DNA from: Algoriphagus winogradskyi
GTDB taxonomy: Bacteria; Bacteroidota; Bacteroidia; Cytophagales; Cyclobacteriaceae
Assembly: GCF_900182815.1 (NCBI RefSeq)
Contig: NZ_FXUA01000001.1
Span: forward strand, 124,001-188,000
DNA length: 64,000 bases
Direction: 5' to 3'
Notes under the pieces: generated by a model
Seen by the model: the letters and a program-made list of their open reading frames with translations, nothing else
Told to the model about the DNA's origin: nothing
Databases searched by the model: none
Shown here: positions 7,387-17,254 of the stretch, in pieces
Layout: each line of letters opens with the position of its first letter
How positions within the stretch are numbered: the stretch's first letter is position 1
Program-made: the position numbers and the translations under genes

Positions 7387-9927
7387 TCATATCTCCGGAA
7401 TAACAGAAGATTGAATCATACTGTACCTGGTATCTGTATGACTAAAATATTTTTCATAAATAGAATCCGAAGTTTCATGCAATAGCCCAATGATTTCATC
7501 CAACAGCACGCGCAGCTCCACAAATTCCTGAGTAACAACATTAGGAATAGATATCACATCAATATCGCATAACCTGATTTTGGTGATAGCTTGAAGTAAC
7601 TTCTTTCGCTCTATGCTAAAAAGCTCCTTTTCATCTTGATTAGGAAGGGTTTTCAAGTGATTATCAATTTCCGACAGCTGGTATATCAATGATCTGGGGT
7701 TATCCTCATGCAAAATCAATAGACTCAAAACACCATGCATTTCCAGATTAGAACGATAGCGATACCTGTAAGTCACCAAACTTTCATTGCAGCGTAGTGT
7801 ATCCTCCATCAACTCTTTGTTTGACTCAGAATCAAAAGACTTGGTTAACATTCCTTTTAGGATCAGACAGTTGTTAGACGCAGACTCTATAAATCTTCCA
7901 ATATTTAGCAAATGCCAAGTCGGCTCTCGGGTCATGTTATCAATATTCAATCCGTAAAAAGCCATTAATTTCACCACCATGTTATCTAAGCTTTGATAAG
8001 CTTGCATTAAGGTGGTGTCGGAATCCCGCATTTTAGTAAGTTCTTCGGAAATATTGTCCAGAATTCTCCACGTATCCAAACTCAATCTATCTCTTACAGC
8101 ATATGCATTGGTAAGAAAAGACTGGATTGAATAGGCCAGGCTTCCAGGTTTCTTTACGTCGTGTACCAAAGCCAGTAACTGAGCCTCTGGATTTTTCAAA
8201 TTCTTTTTAGTCGTAAACCCTGGCATTGTCCCAGTCATGACGGTGAGCGTTTGAAGCAAAGTGCTTAAAACTGGATTCTCATGAACATGAATATCTTCAT
8301 CCGCTTCATTGTATGAAAGAAGCGTCATTCGCATCAAGCGTACCGAATAGGCTGAGCGTTCCAAATACCTTCCTAGCCAAAATAATCGTTCGCCAGTGCG
8401 ACTTGGGAGTACATTTCTTACCAAAGGCTGGATTTTAATCGCTTTGGCAACTGGCGCAGGTACTTCTTTTCCTTTACCTAAAACCCAAGTATCCTTGCTG
8501 ATTCCTCCTGTTTGATTTGAAACCAAAAAAGCCCCCTTCTCAGGAGAACTCCTCGATAAGCCACCAGGCATCACTTTATAGTTTTTATTTTCAGTGTCAG
8601 CAACTACATAACTTCGAAATACAGCATTTCTAGCTACCAGCTTATTGTTAATCCAAGAAGGTGTGGTAGAAAAATCAACCATTTCCTGCCCCACAAACAT
8701 GTAAGGGCTACTTCTGATTTCCCGTTTTAAGTTTTCTATTTCCACCTTGCTAAGGTTACCACCAAAAACAGATTTCTTGTGTGTACCTCGATAGATATTT
8801 CGAATCACTAAAGATTCAATATGCTCAAACACATATTTCATCTCAGTTGGCTGACCGCACCACCAAGTTGCAACTGAAGGCAAAATCAAATCCTGCCCCA
8901 GCAAATGCCTACTAATTTTCGGCAAGAATGCCATTAAGCCAGGATTCTCTAATACCCTGCATCCTAATGGATTAATCACCAATACTTTTCGCTGTCGCAC
9001 GGCCTCCATCAATCCTACTACTCCCAAGTGAGAGTCATTTTTCAACTCCAGAGGATCACAAAAAACATCATCAACTCTCCTGATAATTACATCTACTTTC
9101 TCTAGGCCTTTAATAGTCTTCAGCCACACGTAACCATCACTTACGGTGAGGTCTTCTCCAAAAGCAAGGGTAAATCCCATAAAGGAAGAAATGTAGGCAT
9201 GCTCAAAAAAGGTCTCGTTAGTAGGGCCGGGCGAAAGCAAAACTACCCTAGGGTTTTCCTTATTGTTAGTAGTTAAATTACTTAGTGTGTTTTTGAAGGT
9301 TTGATAATAGGAGGTAATTTTACGGGCATGATTTTCACGGATTAGATCAGGAAAAACCCGTGTCATTGCTGCTCTATTTTCAAAAGTATATCCAGAACCA
9401 GAAGGAGCATCTGTTCTATCGTGAAGCACCCACATTTTGCCATTTGGACCACGAGCTAGATCGGAAGAGTACTGGATAAGTTGCTGCTCACCATCTAACT
9501 TGATGTTATGCGCTTGTCGCAAAAAACCTCCGTGATTATAGATCAATTCAAAAGGAATACGCCCCTCCTTTATCAAGGTCTGATCTCCATATAAATCACT
9601 TAAAATCAGATTCAAAAGTTCTGATCTCTGAAGTAAGCCTTTCTCTATTCCTTCCCACTCTTCATTACTGAATACCATAGGAACAGGATCCAACATCCAC
9701 GGTCTATTCATCCCATTGGGATCACCATAGACATTGTAAGTCACGCCATTTTCACGTAATTGACGACCAACCTCCTCATGAAATTGCCCCATACGTTCAG
9801 TTCCTATCTGATCGTAATATTTGGCAATTTTCTCCCAATGAGGATGGATTTTACCTTGGTCGGTTGCCATTTCATCCAAAAATGGCGCATTATTGAACAT
9901 TTTGTCAATAAGATAAGACTCAATCAT
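7387..9927 (-). CDS. Circularly permuted ATP-grasp (type 2) fused to alpha-E domain
   Basis: An 846-aa fusion. Residues about 70-485 form the circularly permuted ATP-grasp type 2 domain (landmarks DLYGDQTLI near 111, DRTDAPSGSGYTFENR near 170-185, IRRVDD near 282, GLSRSSPEKGAFLVSNQTGG near 456-475). From about 505 to the end is an alpha-E domain, opening with LPSRTGERLFWLGRYLERS. In many bacteria these are two separate adjacent genes. ATP-grasp enzymes join a carboxylate to an amine at the cost of ATP, so a peptide or amide ligase is inferred; substrates are unknown. No signal peptide. It lies between the two transglutaminase genes, 113 nt and about 40 nt away. Confidence 0.9.
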   Translation of the reverse strand: MIESYLIDKMFNNAPFLDEMATDQGKIHPHWEKIAKYYDQIGTERMGQFHEEVGRQLRENGVTYNVYGDPNGMNRPWMLDPVPMVFSNEEWEGIEKGLLQRSELLNLILSDLYGDQTLIKEGRIPFELIYNHGGFLRQAHNIKLDGEQQLIQYSSDLARGPNGKMWVLHDRTDAPSGSGYTFENRAAMTRVFPDLIRENHARKITSYYQTFKNTLSNLTTNNKENPRVVLLSPGPTNETFFEHAYISSFMGFTLAFGEDLTVSDGYVWLKTIKGLEKVDVIIRRVDDVFCDPLELKNDSHLGVVGLMEAVRQRKVLVINPLGCRVLENPGLMAFLPKISRHLLGQDLILPSVATWWCGQPTEMKYVFEHIESLVIRNIYRGTHKKSVFGGNLSKVEIENLKREIRSSPYMFVGQEMVDFSTTPSWINNKLVARNAVFRSYVVADTENKNYKVMPGGLSRSSPEKGAFLVSNQTGGISKDTWVLGKGKEVPAPVAKAIKIQPLVRNVLPSRTGERLFWLGRYLERSAYSVRLMRMTLLSYNEADEDIHVHENPVLSTLLQTLTVMTGTMPGFTTKKNLKNPEAQLLALVHDVKKPGSLAYSIQSFLTNAYAVRDRLSLDTWRILDNISEELTKMRDSDTTLMQAYQSLDNMVVKLMAFYGLNIDNMTREPTWHLLNIGRFIESASNNCLILKGMLTKSFDSESNKELMEDTLRCNESLVTYRYRYRSNLEMHGVLSLLILHEDNPRSLIYQLSEIDNHLKTLPNQDEKELFSIERKKLLQAITKIRLCDIDVISIPNVVTQEFVELRVLLDEIIGLLHETSDSIYEKYFSHTDTRYSMIQSSVIPEI

Positions 9928-9967
9928 ATCGCAAAAATGAACTTATTGCAGGTGAAATAATAAACAA

Positions 9968-12900
9968 TTATCGTTTTTTATACCGCCTGAGATCCATAGT
10001 ATAGGGAAATTCAGGATTAATAATCTCAGCAGTCGCTTCATAGTGTCTTTGGCCTTCTGATTTAGTAATGTAACGACCCGATTTATGGTCTTCTTGTACA
10101 GCAGTCTTTGCTTCATTTGGTGTAGGCGTAATTGTATGGCCAAAATCGAAGAACCGGGAAATTCTCCGCGCTTCAGCCTCGTTGCTGTTAATCGGGAAAT
10201 TATCATAACTCCTGCCTCCTGGATGCACTACATGATACTGGCAGGCTGCCACAGATTTCTTTGTCCAAGTATCATACAAGTCAATCACTAATGGAGTATC
10301 AATCCCTATTGTAGGGTGCAACGCAGAAAAAGGCTGCCAAGCCCGATAGCGGATTCCCGCTACAAACTCGCCTTGCACTCCCGTATTTTTCAGTGGAATT
10401 CTATATCCATTACAAAGCAAATGATATCTGGAATCAGTCAAGCCTGTGATTTTGACTTGTAACCTTTCCAATGAAGAATCTACATATCGAGCTGTTCCGG
10501 AGCTCGACATCTCCTCTCCCAACACATGCCAAGGCTCGATCGCCATCTTCATATCTATATGAATATCATCCGATTGAAGCTCTCCAATAAAAGGAAAACG
10601 GAAGGAGAAGAATGGGTCAAACCAAGCAATATCAAAATCATAACCAGCCACTTTTAGATCATTGACCACTTCCAGCATGTCCTTTTCACAATAGTGTGGA
10701 AGCAAGAATTTGTCATGCAATGAAGTCCCCCATCGCACGAGTTTGTGATCGTATGGCTGTTTCCAAAACCAGCTCATCAAGGCCCGGATTAACAGCAACT
10801 GCACCATGCTCATCCGATAATGCGGCGGCATATCAAAGCCTCTGAATTCCAAAATACCCAAGCGACCACTACTGGAATCGGGAGAATAAAGCTTGTCAAT
10901 GCAAAACTCAGCTCGATGTGTATTTCCGGTAATATCAACCAGCAGGTTTCTGAAAATCCGATCTACCATCCAGAATGGGATCTCATTTTCAGTACCATTG
11001 GGAACTTGCTGGAAAGCCAATTCCAACTCATAAAGCATATCATCTCGTCCTTCATCTACTCTTGGAGCCTGACTAGTTGGACCAATAAATTGAGTAGAAA
11101 ATAAATAGGATAATGCAGGGTGATGTTGCCAATACGTGATAAAACTCTTCAACACATCAGGCCTTCTCAGCAAAGGACTGTTTTCAGGCGAGGAACCTCC
11201 AAGCGTAATGTGATTTCCCCCACCTGTGCCGGTATGCTTTCCATCTACATTGAATTTTTCAGAAATGAGACGGGATTCACGGGCTTTTTCATAAAGCACT
11301 TCGTAATTATGTGTCACCTCTTTCCAGCTTTTTGCAGGCTGTACATTCACTTCAATTACCCCAGGATCTGGAGTAATCATCATTTTTTCTATACGCTTAT
11401 CCGAAGGAGGATCGTATCCTTCGATTAGAATCGGAACTTTGAGCTTCTGAGCGGCCCTTTCTATCGCATTCACCAAATCCAGGTAATGCTCTAGGTAAGA
11501 TACAGGAGGTAAGAAAACGAAAAGCTTTCCCTCTCTAACTTCCGCCACCAAAGTCGTCTTGAAAATCCGCTTGGAATTGATAGGCTTAAGTTTGGCCGCT
11601 TTAGAACGTGTTTTGGAAGGAAGTGCACCGACTTCAGCAAACAAATCATTCTGTGGCTTGATTGGCTCATCTTTTGGATCCGTATATTCAATGGAGTCCA
11701 AGGGCAATCTCAAACCTGCAGGAGAATTCCCTGGTACTAGATAAAGTTCTTTAGAACGGAATTTCCAGCGACAACTTTGCCATCTATTTTGATCATATTC
11801 CCACTCCAATGGAATCGAATAGCCCACAGGCTTTCCCAGTCCTTTTTTGAGAAGCTTGGCTAACTTTTGCCGCTCCAAAGAAGATTTGAGGTTATATTTT
11901 GCAGGGTTGATATTCACAGGGACTTTTCCCTCCTGCCAGATAAAGTAAAAAGGGTCTTCGTATAAAGGAGTAATATTGAGCGGATCTACATTTAGTTCTT
12001 TGACCAGATTATTAATGAAAGTCTTTGACTTTTTGTGGGTCAGCTTGTAATCCTTTGACAAATCAGCCATCAACGCATCATTTTTCCACATCGGAATACC
12101 ATCCTTTCGCCAGAAACAAGCTAATTTCCACCTAGGCAAAGGCTCTCCGGGATACCATTTTCCTTGACCATATTGCATCAAAGCTCCGTTACCAAACTCT
12201 CCTTTTAGCTTGTGAAAAAGTATATTGGATAAACTCCGCTTGTGTTCGCCATCAGCGTCTGTATTCCATTCAGGAGCATCCTGATTATCTACAGACACAA
12301 AAGTAGGCTCACCTCCCATGGTCAGCCGCACGTCATTTGCTTCTAAATCCTCATCCACCTTATCTCCTACTGACAGTATTTTTTGCCACTGCTCTTCAGA
12401 ATAAGGTTTAGTCACCCGAGGTGTTTCTTCTATTCGAGTCACTTCATTTTTGAAGAAAAACTCAGTCTCCGCAGGTTCAGCCATGCCTGTAATAGGTGCT
12501 GCATCCTGAGGACTTGGTGTACAAGCCAATGGTATATGCCCCTCCCCTGCAAACAATCCAGAAGTGGAATCCAAGCCTATCCAGCCAGCTCCCGGCACAT
12601 AAACTTCCGTCCAAGCATGCAAATCGGTAAAATCCTCTTCCGGACCAGATGGACCATCCAATGATTTCTCATCCGATTTCAACTGAACTAAGTAACCAGA
12701 AGCAAATCTTGATGCCAATCCCACGTGTCGCAAAACCTGTACAAATAACCATGCAAAATCACGGCAAGAGCCTGATCCCAAAGTCAATGATTCTTCACAA
12801 GATTGCACACCTGGCTCCATTCGCACATTATAGCGCAATTCCTGGTTGATCATAGTGTTGATCGCTACCAGATAATCCACCGTGATGATATCCTTCGTCA

Positions 12901-13312
12901 TCAAAGTTTTGGCCCTATCTACCAATTTCATCAAAAGCGGGTCCGATTCTTTGATCTCCAAATATGGGCCCAGCTGCTTCTTTACACTCTCATCGTACTC
13001 AAATGGAAACTTATCAGCATAATCTTCCACAAAAAAATCAAAGGGATTTATCACCACCATATCAGCGATTACTTCCACATCAATTTCAAAATATTTGACC
13101 TTTTCAGGAAAAACAATCCTAGCCAAGTAATTGCCAAAAGGATCCTGCTGCCAATTGATAAAGTGATTTTCTGGTTTGATATTCAAAGAATAACCTTTGA
13201 TATGTGTGCGTGAGTGCGGAGCAGGTCGCAAACGGATCACCTGAGGCCCCAAACTTATATTCTTTTCGTATTCGTACTTGGTATAATGCCGTATGGCAAC
13301 TTTGATAGACAT
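9968..13312 (-). CDS. Transglutaminase-DUF2126 fusion protein
   Basis: A 1114-aa cytoplasmic protein. The N-terminal third is a transglutaminase with beta region and catalytic triad SGSCRDF (Cys183), DLHAW (His232) and LDSTS (Asp248). From about residue 325 a DUF2126 domain begins at RLTMGGEPTFVS; this family has been related to glutamine-synthetase-like amidoligases and includes the GGGNHITLGG segment. It is the first gene of the minus-strand cluster, transcribed toward the ATP-grasp/alpha-E and second transglutaminase genes. The combination of two ligase types with two transglutaminases suggests synthesis and trimming or transfer of a peptide tag. That reading is inference; no substrate is encoded nearby. 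Confidence 0.9.
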   Translation of the reverse strand: MSIKVAIRHYTKYEYEKNISLGPQVIRLRPAPHSRTHIKGYSLNIKPENHFINWQQDPFGNYLARIVFPEKVKYFEIDVEVIADMVVINPFDFFVEDYADKFPFEYDESVKKQLGPYLEIKESDPLLMKLVDRAKTLMTKDIITVDYLVAINTMINQELRYNVRMEPGVQSCEESLTLGSGSCRDFAWLFVQVLRHVGLASRFASGYLVQLKSDEKSLDGPSGPEEDFTDLHAWTEVYVPGAGWIGLDSTSGLFAGEGHIPLACTPSPQDAAPITGMAEPAETEFFFKNEVTRIEETPRVTKPYSEEQWQKILSVGDKVDEDLEANDVRLTMGGEPTFVSVDNQDAPEWNTDADGEHKRSLSNILFHKLKGEFGNGALMQYGQGKWYPGEPLPRWKLACFWRKDGIPMWKNDALMADLSKDYKLTHKKSKTFINNLVKELNVDPLNITPLYEDPFYFIWQEGKVPVNINPAKYNLKSSLERQKLAKLLKKGLGKPVGYSIPLEWEYDQNRWQSCRWKFRSKELYLVPGNSPAGLRLPLDSIEYTDPKDEPIKPQNDLFAEVGALPSKTRSKAAKLKPINSKRIFKTTLVAEVREGKLFVFLPPVSYLEHYLDLVNAIERAAQKLKVPILIEGYDPPSDKRIEKMMITPDPGVIEVNVQPAKSWKEVTHNYEVLYEKARESRLISEKFNVDGKHTGTGGGNHITLGGSSPENSPLLRRPDVLKSFITYWQHHPALSYLFSTQFIGPTSQAPRVDEGRDDMLYELELAFQQVPNGTENEIPFWMVDRIFRNLLVDITGNTHRAEFCIDKLYSPDSSSGRLGILEFRGFDMPPHYRMSMVQLLLIRALMSWFWKQPYDHKLVRWGTSLHDKFLLPHYCEKDMLEVVNDLKVAGYDFDIAWFDPFFSFRFPFIGELQSDDIHIDMKMAIEPWHVLGEEMSSSGTARYVDSSLERLQVKITGLTDSRYHLLCNGYRIPLKNTGVQGEFVAGIRYRAWQPFSALHPTIGIDTPLVIDLYDTWTKKSVAACQYHVVHPGGRSYDNFPINSNEAEARRISRFFDFGHTITPTPNEAKTAVQEDHKSGRYITKSEGQRHYEATAEIINPEFPYTMDLRRYKKR

Positions 13313-13561
13313 AGGATAGGTTTAATATGCTGTTTCAAAAAGATTCAAATCATGACGTGGTCAAAAATGATTTGGGTTATCTGGGCGCTGGTATTACTTG
13401 TAATTTAAAGTAAGAATTGAGAGATCACAGCATTTGATTGAAGAAAAATCAAATCAGTCCAATATTTAATTTGTTTTATCAAAATGCTAATTCTTATCAA
13501 AAATTCAGAATTGAATCAATTTCTTCTTCGGTAAGTAAACATTTATATTTAGTTTCAGTGG

Positions 13562-14236
13562 ATGAAAAAAAACAACCCGAAAACTCTTGTCATTGATATT
13601 GGCGGTTCTAATGTCAAAATACTTGCAACAGGTGCTGCAGAGCGCATAAAAATTCCTTCAGGCTCAGATTTTTCTCCTGAACAAATGGTGGAACTGGTTA
13701 AAGAAAACGCTTCAGAATGGGAATACGACAGGATCACAATGGGTTTTCCGGGAGTAGTCAAAGAAAACAAGATAGTATCCGAGCCAGTTAACCTTGGAGA
13801 GGGATGGAATAAATTTGACTTTCAGGCTGCATTTAACTGCCCTATTAAATTTATAAATGATGCAGCCATGCAGGCTCTTGGTAGTTACGAAGGTAAAAAG
13901 TTGCTCTTCTTAGGCTTCGGAACTGGATTAGGCACCGCCATGGTCATTCACAATACGATATTACCCTTAGAAGGCGGGCATCTTCCTTTCAAGAAAAAGA
14001 CCTTCGAAGAATATGTTGGAAAGGAGTATCTGACGAAGAGCGGATCTAAACGATGGGAGAAAAACGTGCTAAAAACCGTGGAATATTTCAGAGCAGCATT
14101 TCAACCTGATGACGTATTATTAGGCGGGGGAAATTCAAAATTGTTAACAACAATTCCTGAGGGATGTAGATTGGGTACAAATGAAAATGCCTTCAAAGGC
14201 GGTTTCAAGTTCTGGGAAGAGGATTTTAAGTTGTAA
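13562..14236 (+). CDS. ROK-family kinase, polyphosphate-glucokinase-like
   Basis: Small ROK sugar kinase. The ATP/polyphosphate phosphate-binding loop DIGGSNVK lies at residues 12-19, a second loop GFGTGLGTAM near 118, and GGHLPF and EEYVG near 140-152 resemble polyphosphate glucokinases. The C-terminus (VLLGGGNSKLL and RLGTNENAFKGGFKFW) is also the PPGK pattern. The zinc-binding CxCGxxGC motif of repressor-type ROK proteins is absent, and there is no HTH domain. It probably phosphorylates glucose, with polyphosphate and/or ATP as donor. It is monocistronic and divergent from the transglutaminase cluster. Confidence 0.8.
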   Translation: MKKNNPKTLVIDIGGSNVKILATGAAERIKIPSGSDFSPEQMVELVKENASEWEYDRITMGFPGVVKENKIVSEPVNLGEGWNKFDFQAAFNCPIKFINDAAMQALGSYEGKKLLFLGFGTGLGTAMVIHNTILPLEGGHLPFKKKTFEEYVGKEYLTKSGSKRWEKNVLKTVEYFRAAFQPDDVLLGGGNSKLLTTIPEGCRLGTNENAFKGGFKFWEEDFKL

Positions 14237-14430
14237 GATTTTGACTTAACTCATAATCGCAGTATGAAAGCGCAACGCCTTACATTCTCACTCCTTGGAT
14301 AAACGTGTTTTTATCAGCCTGAGCAAAATCAACAGCTATTAATTACTGTTTCGTCTGCCGTTTGTTTTTTCGTATTTTTCTATCTGATTGGATTTAAACA
14401 ATCAATTACCTAATCCCAAAATCCAAACCT

Positions 14431-15708
14431 ATGAAACATCTATTCCTCTATGCCTTTGCGATCTTAATTTTTTCAAGTTGTGAGAAAAAGAATTCACAAA
14501 ACACCACTGAAACTCTCCTAGTAAATGAGCAGGTCCGGGCAAGAATTGACTCTACCCTATCCAGCTTCGTAGAAAGCGGGAATCTAGCCGGAGTCTCTGC
14601 CTTGATTTTTGAAAAAGACCAGGAGGTTTATTACAATGCATTTGGCTATGCGGATCGGGAAAATCAGGTAAAAATGGATAGAAATACGATTGTGCAGATC
14701 TATTCCATGACTAAGCCGATCACTGGCACGGCATTAATGACACTTTACGAAGAGGGTAAATTCCAGTTGGATGATCCGCTTTCTAAGTACGCACCTGAGT
14801 TTGCTGATATGAAAGTGTATGACGGTGTAGATGAAAATGGAAACATCAAACTCGTAGATGCTGACAGACCGGTTACCATCCGTGATATTACACGCCATAC
14901 CGCTGGCTTTCCAAACCGAGCTGATATTCCTGGTTTGAGTGAGATTTTGGCAGAAAAAGACCCAAGAAGTTTTGAAATCGATTTGAACGCAATGGCCAAA
15001 AGAATCGGTGAAATTCCTCTTTGGTTCCAGCCAGGAACTCAATGGGAATATGGTCAATCCGTAGATGTTCAAGCTTTTTTGGTAGAAAGAATAGCTGGAG
15101 TACCCTATAAAGAATATGTACAAACTCATGTTCTTGATCCACTTAAAATGAACGACACAAGATATTTCGTTCCTGAATCGGACAGGGCAAGAATGTCTGC
15201 TTCCTATAGAAGAACCGGTGAAGGTCAACTCGAGCAAATGCCAAATGAGGAAGCACATCGATTCAATATCAATGAATGGCCTCTTACTCCAGGTGGATTT
15301 GGATTTACTTCTACTTTGGATGATTACATGACTTTTGCCAGAATGTTGGTTCGCAAAGGGGAATTTGGGGGTGCTAGAATCCTCAATCCAGAAACGGTAG
15401 AACTAATGAGCACCAATCAACTTCCTGATTCAGTTACCGAAAGATCCTGGCTTCCAAGCAAGGGGAATGTGGGGTTTGGAATTGACTTCGCAGTACGAGT
15501 TGCACCGCCAAAAAGTGCCGCGGAGATTAATGGGACGGTTGGTGAATTCTTTTGGGATGGGGCTGCCAGTACACTGTTCTGGGTGGATCCAGTGAATGAA
15601 ATCACAGCTGTCCTGTTCGTCCAGCTTTTTCCTTACGATCAGATCAAGCTTCATAAGAAGTTTAAAGATGCTGTATATGGCAAATATCAGCCTAGCGTCT
15701 CTAATTAA
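14431..15708 (+). CDS. Serine hydrolase (beta-lactamase class C family), lipoprotein
   Basis: Exported beta-lactamase-related serine hydrolase. The N-terminus has a lipobox-like FSSCEKK with cysteine 17, so the mature protein is likely lipid-anchored. The SxxK motif is SMTK (around residue 92), the Tyr motif is probably WEYGQSVD (around 206), and a glycine-rich GTVGEFFWDG lies near the C-terminus. Family members range from D,D-peptidases to esterases; nothing here decides the substrate and it need not give antibiotic resistance. A strong hairpin terminator follows at 15778-15807. Confidence 0.85.
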   Translation: MKHLFLYAFAILIFSSCEKKNSQNTTETLLVNEQVRARIDSTLSSFVESGNLAGVSALIFEKDQEVYYNAFGYADRENQVKMDRNTIVQIYSMTKPITGTALMTLYEEGKFQLDDPLSKYAPEFADMKVYDGVDENGNIKLVDADRPVTIRDITRHTAGFPNRADIPGLSEILAEKDPRSFEIDLNAMAKRIGEIPLWFQPGTQWEYGQSVDVQAFLVERIAGVPYKEYVQTHVLDPLKMNDTRYFVPESDRARMSASYRRTGEGQLEQMPNEEAHRFNINEWPLTPGGFGFTSTLDDYMTFARMLVRKGEFGGARILNPETVELMSTNQLPDSVTERSWLPSKGNVGFGIDFAVRVAPPKSAAEINGTVGEFFWDGAASTLFWVDPVNEITAVLFVQLFPYDQIKLHKKFKDAVYGKYQPSVSN

Positions 15709-15777
15709 AATCAGCTAACCCACCGTTCAAGTCATCAGGATCGTTATAAAATCTTTGCTCATTACATTTCTCTTGCC

Positions 15778-15807
15778 GTCGTTCGTATCATCACGAACGA
15801 CTTTTTT
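15778..15807 (+). terminator. Rho-independent terminator after serine hydrolase
   Basis: GTCGTTCGT ATCATC ACGAACGAC forms a perfect 9-bp stem with a 6-nt loop, followed by six T residues. Confidence 0.8.
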
Positions 15808-15849
15808 GTTTGAGTACTTTAAACAAATCAGAGAACAGTAGATTTCCCT

Positions 15850-15857
15850 TAACTTTG
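15850..15857 (+). promoter_or_regulatory. TAnnTTTG box before mnmA
   Basis: TAACTTTG is an exact match to the Bacteroidota -7 consensus and leaves a leader of about 80 nt before the mnmA ATG at 15944. No clear -33 TTG element was identified. Confidence 0.35.
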
Positions 15858-15943
15858 CGCGAAGCAGAACCATTTTCTAATTAAATGTTGTTCTACACTC
15901 ATTGTAACCTAATGGACCTTGAATCCATTACTTATTACAGCGC

Positions 15944-17158
15944 ATGAAGACAAGACCAAGAGTAGTAGTCGGCCTCTCCGGAGGGGTCGATAGTTCCGTC
16001 GCCGCTCACCTACTCATCGAGCAAGGCTACGAAGTCATCGGGATGTTCATGAAGAACTGGCACGATGAATCTGTCACAATTTCCAATGAATGTCCATGGA
16101 TGGAAGATTCCACCGACGCAATGCTAGTGGCAGAAAAGCTGGGAATTCCATTTCAAGCCATAGATCTCAGTGAAGAATACAAGGATAGAATCGTGGATTA
16201 TATGTTTGCAGAATATAAAGCCGGCAGAACTCCCAATCCTGATATTCTTTGCAATAGAGAAATCAAATTCGATATTTTTCTAAAAGCTGCCGAAAAGCTT
16301 AAGGCTGATTTCGTGGCTACTGGTCACTATTGCCAGAAAGGCGAAACCATAGGAGCTGATGGAAAAACAGCCTATCAGCTGCTTGCAGGAGCCGATCCCA
16401 ATAAGGATCAGAGTTATTTTCTGTGCCAATTGAACCAAAGTCAGTTAGCCAAAGCACTCTTCCCTATTGGGCACATGCAGAAGCCTGATGTCCGGGCAAA
16501 AGCCAAAGAAATGGACTTGATCACTGCCGATAAAAAGGACAGTCAGGGACTTTGCTTTATCGGAAAAGTACGCTTGCCAGATTTCCTTCAGCAACAACTG
16601 AAACCTAAAAAAGGTAAGATCATACAAATTCCGGAAGACTTGGCAATCTATCAAAATCAACTAATTCCTGCTGGAATTGCTCCAGAAGACTACGATCAGG
16701 AGACCTTGGATGCGATTTCTCTTCCAACTCACTATTCTCAAGATCAAGGAAAAGTTTTGGGTGAGCATAACGGTGCCCACTATTTCACTGTTGGCCAAAG
16801 AAAAGGGCTACACGTCGGTGGGACAGGAAAGCCTTTGTTTGTGATTTCAACCGATACACAAGAAAATGTGATTTACACAGGACTAGGAGAAACCCATCCC
16901 GGACTACTTCGTGATGGTTTATTTGTGAAGACTGAAGATATCCACTGGATCCGCGAGGACCTGAAACTAAACGTTGGTGAGTCTAGAAGGTATGATGCTC
17001 GCATTCGCTATCGTCAACCGCTAAGTGGAGCCACCTTGATTCAAAAAGAAAATGGCCTCTATGTCATCTTTGATCAACCTCAAAAAGGAGTAGCTTCTGG
17101 CCAGTTTGTAGCTTGGTATGATGGAGAGGAAAGTATTGGATCAGGGACGATATTTTAA
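15944..17158 (+). CDS. mnmA: tRNA-specific 2-thiouridylase MnmA
   Basis: Cytoplasmic enzyme that thiolates U34 of tRNA(Lys/Glu/Gln). The PP-loop [11 protein letters not shown] is at residues 10-20. The catalytic cysteine pair is Cys103 in DILCNRE and Cys204 in SQGLCFIGK. The [11 protein letters not shown] segment near 280 and the C-terminal barrel ending in [13 protein letters not shown] are typical. Length 404 aa is slightly longer than the E. coli protein, with extra residues around 225-255. The heptamer array at 17154-17195 begins within the last codons, so the stop codon is part of a repeat unit. Confidence 0.96.
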   Translation: MKTRPRVVVGLSGGVDSSVAAHLLIEQGYEVIGMFMKNWHDESVTISNECPWMEDSTDAMLVAEKLGIPFQAIDLSEEYKDRIVDYMFAEYKAGRTPNPDILCNREIKFDIFLKAAEKLKADFVATGHYCQKGETIGADGKTAYQLLAGADPNKDQSYFLCQLNQSQLAKALFPIGHMQKPDVRAKAKEMDLITADKKDSQGLCFIGKVRLPDFLQQQLKPKKGKIIQIPEDLAIYQNQLIPAGIAPEDYDQETLDAISLPTHYSQDQGKVLGEHNGAHYFTVGQRKGLHVGGTGKPLFVISTDTQENVIYTGLGETHPGLLRDGLFVKTEDIHWIREDLKLNVGESRRYDARIRYRQPLSGATLIQKENGLYVIFDQPQKGVASGQFVAWYDGEESIGSGTIF

Positions 17159-17195
17159 GATTTAAGATTTACGATTTACGATTTACGATTTACGA
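17154..17195. repeat. Tandem array, 7-bp period (TTTAAGA/TTTACGA)
   Basis: Six head-to-tail heptamers: TTTAAGA twice then TTTACGA four times, without interruption. The first unit contains the TAA stop of mnmA (17156-17158). It is the cleanest of the period-7 arrays in this window. Confidence 0.9.
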
Positions 17196-17242
17196 GGCTA
17201 ATGAAATGTGAGACCTTAAGTTCAGTTCATTAGCCTCTTTTT
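17194..17242 (+). terminator. Rho-independent terminator after mnmA
   Basis: GAGGCTAATGAA (17194-17205) and TTCATTAGCCTC (17226-17237) form a perfect 12-bp stem with a 20-nt loop, followed by TTTTT. The left arm overlaps the end of the heptamer array. Confidence 0.7.
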
Positions 17243-17254
17243 AACTAAAAAAAA

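Noticed and set aside
13352..13408. 18-residue hydrophobic peptide (MTWSKMIWVIWALVLLVI) between divergent genes
   Set aside because: A frame this short is expected by chance; there is no conserved neighbour, and it lies in the promoter region of the transglutaminase cluster. It could be a leader peptide but nothing supports that.
14734..15258. Long minus-strand frame across the serine hydrolase gene
   Set aside because: It lies entirely within a well-supported plus-strand gene with a lipobox and SxxK motif; the antisense frame has no family signature.
17154..17195. Tandem heptamers read as a CRISPR-like array
   Set aside because: Units are 7 bp without spacers, and no cas gene is present.
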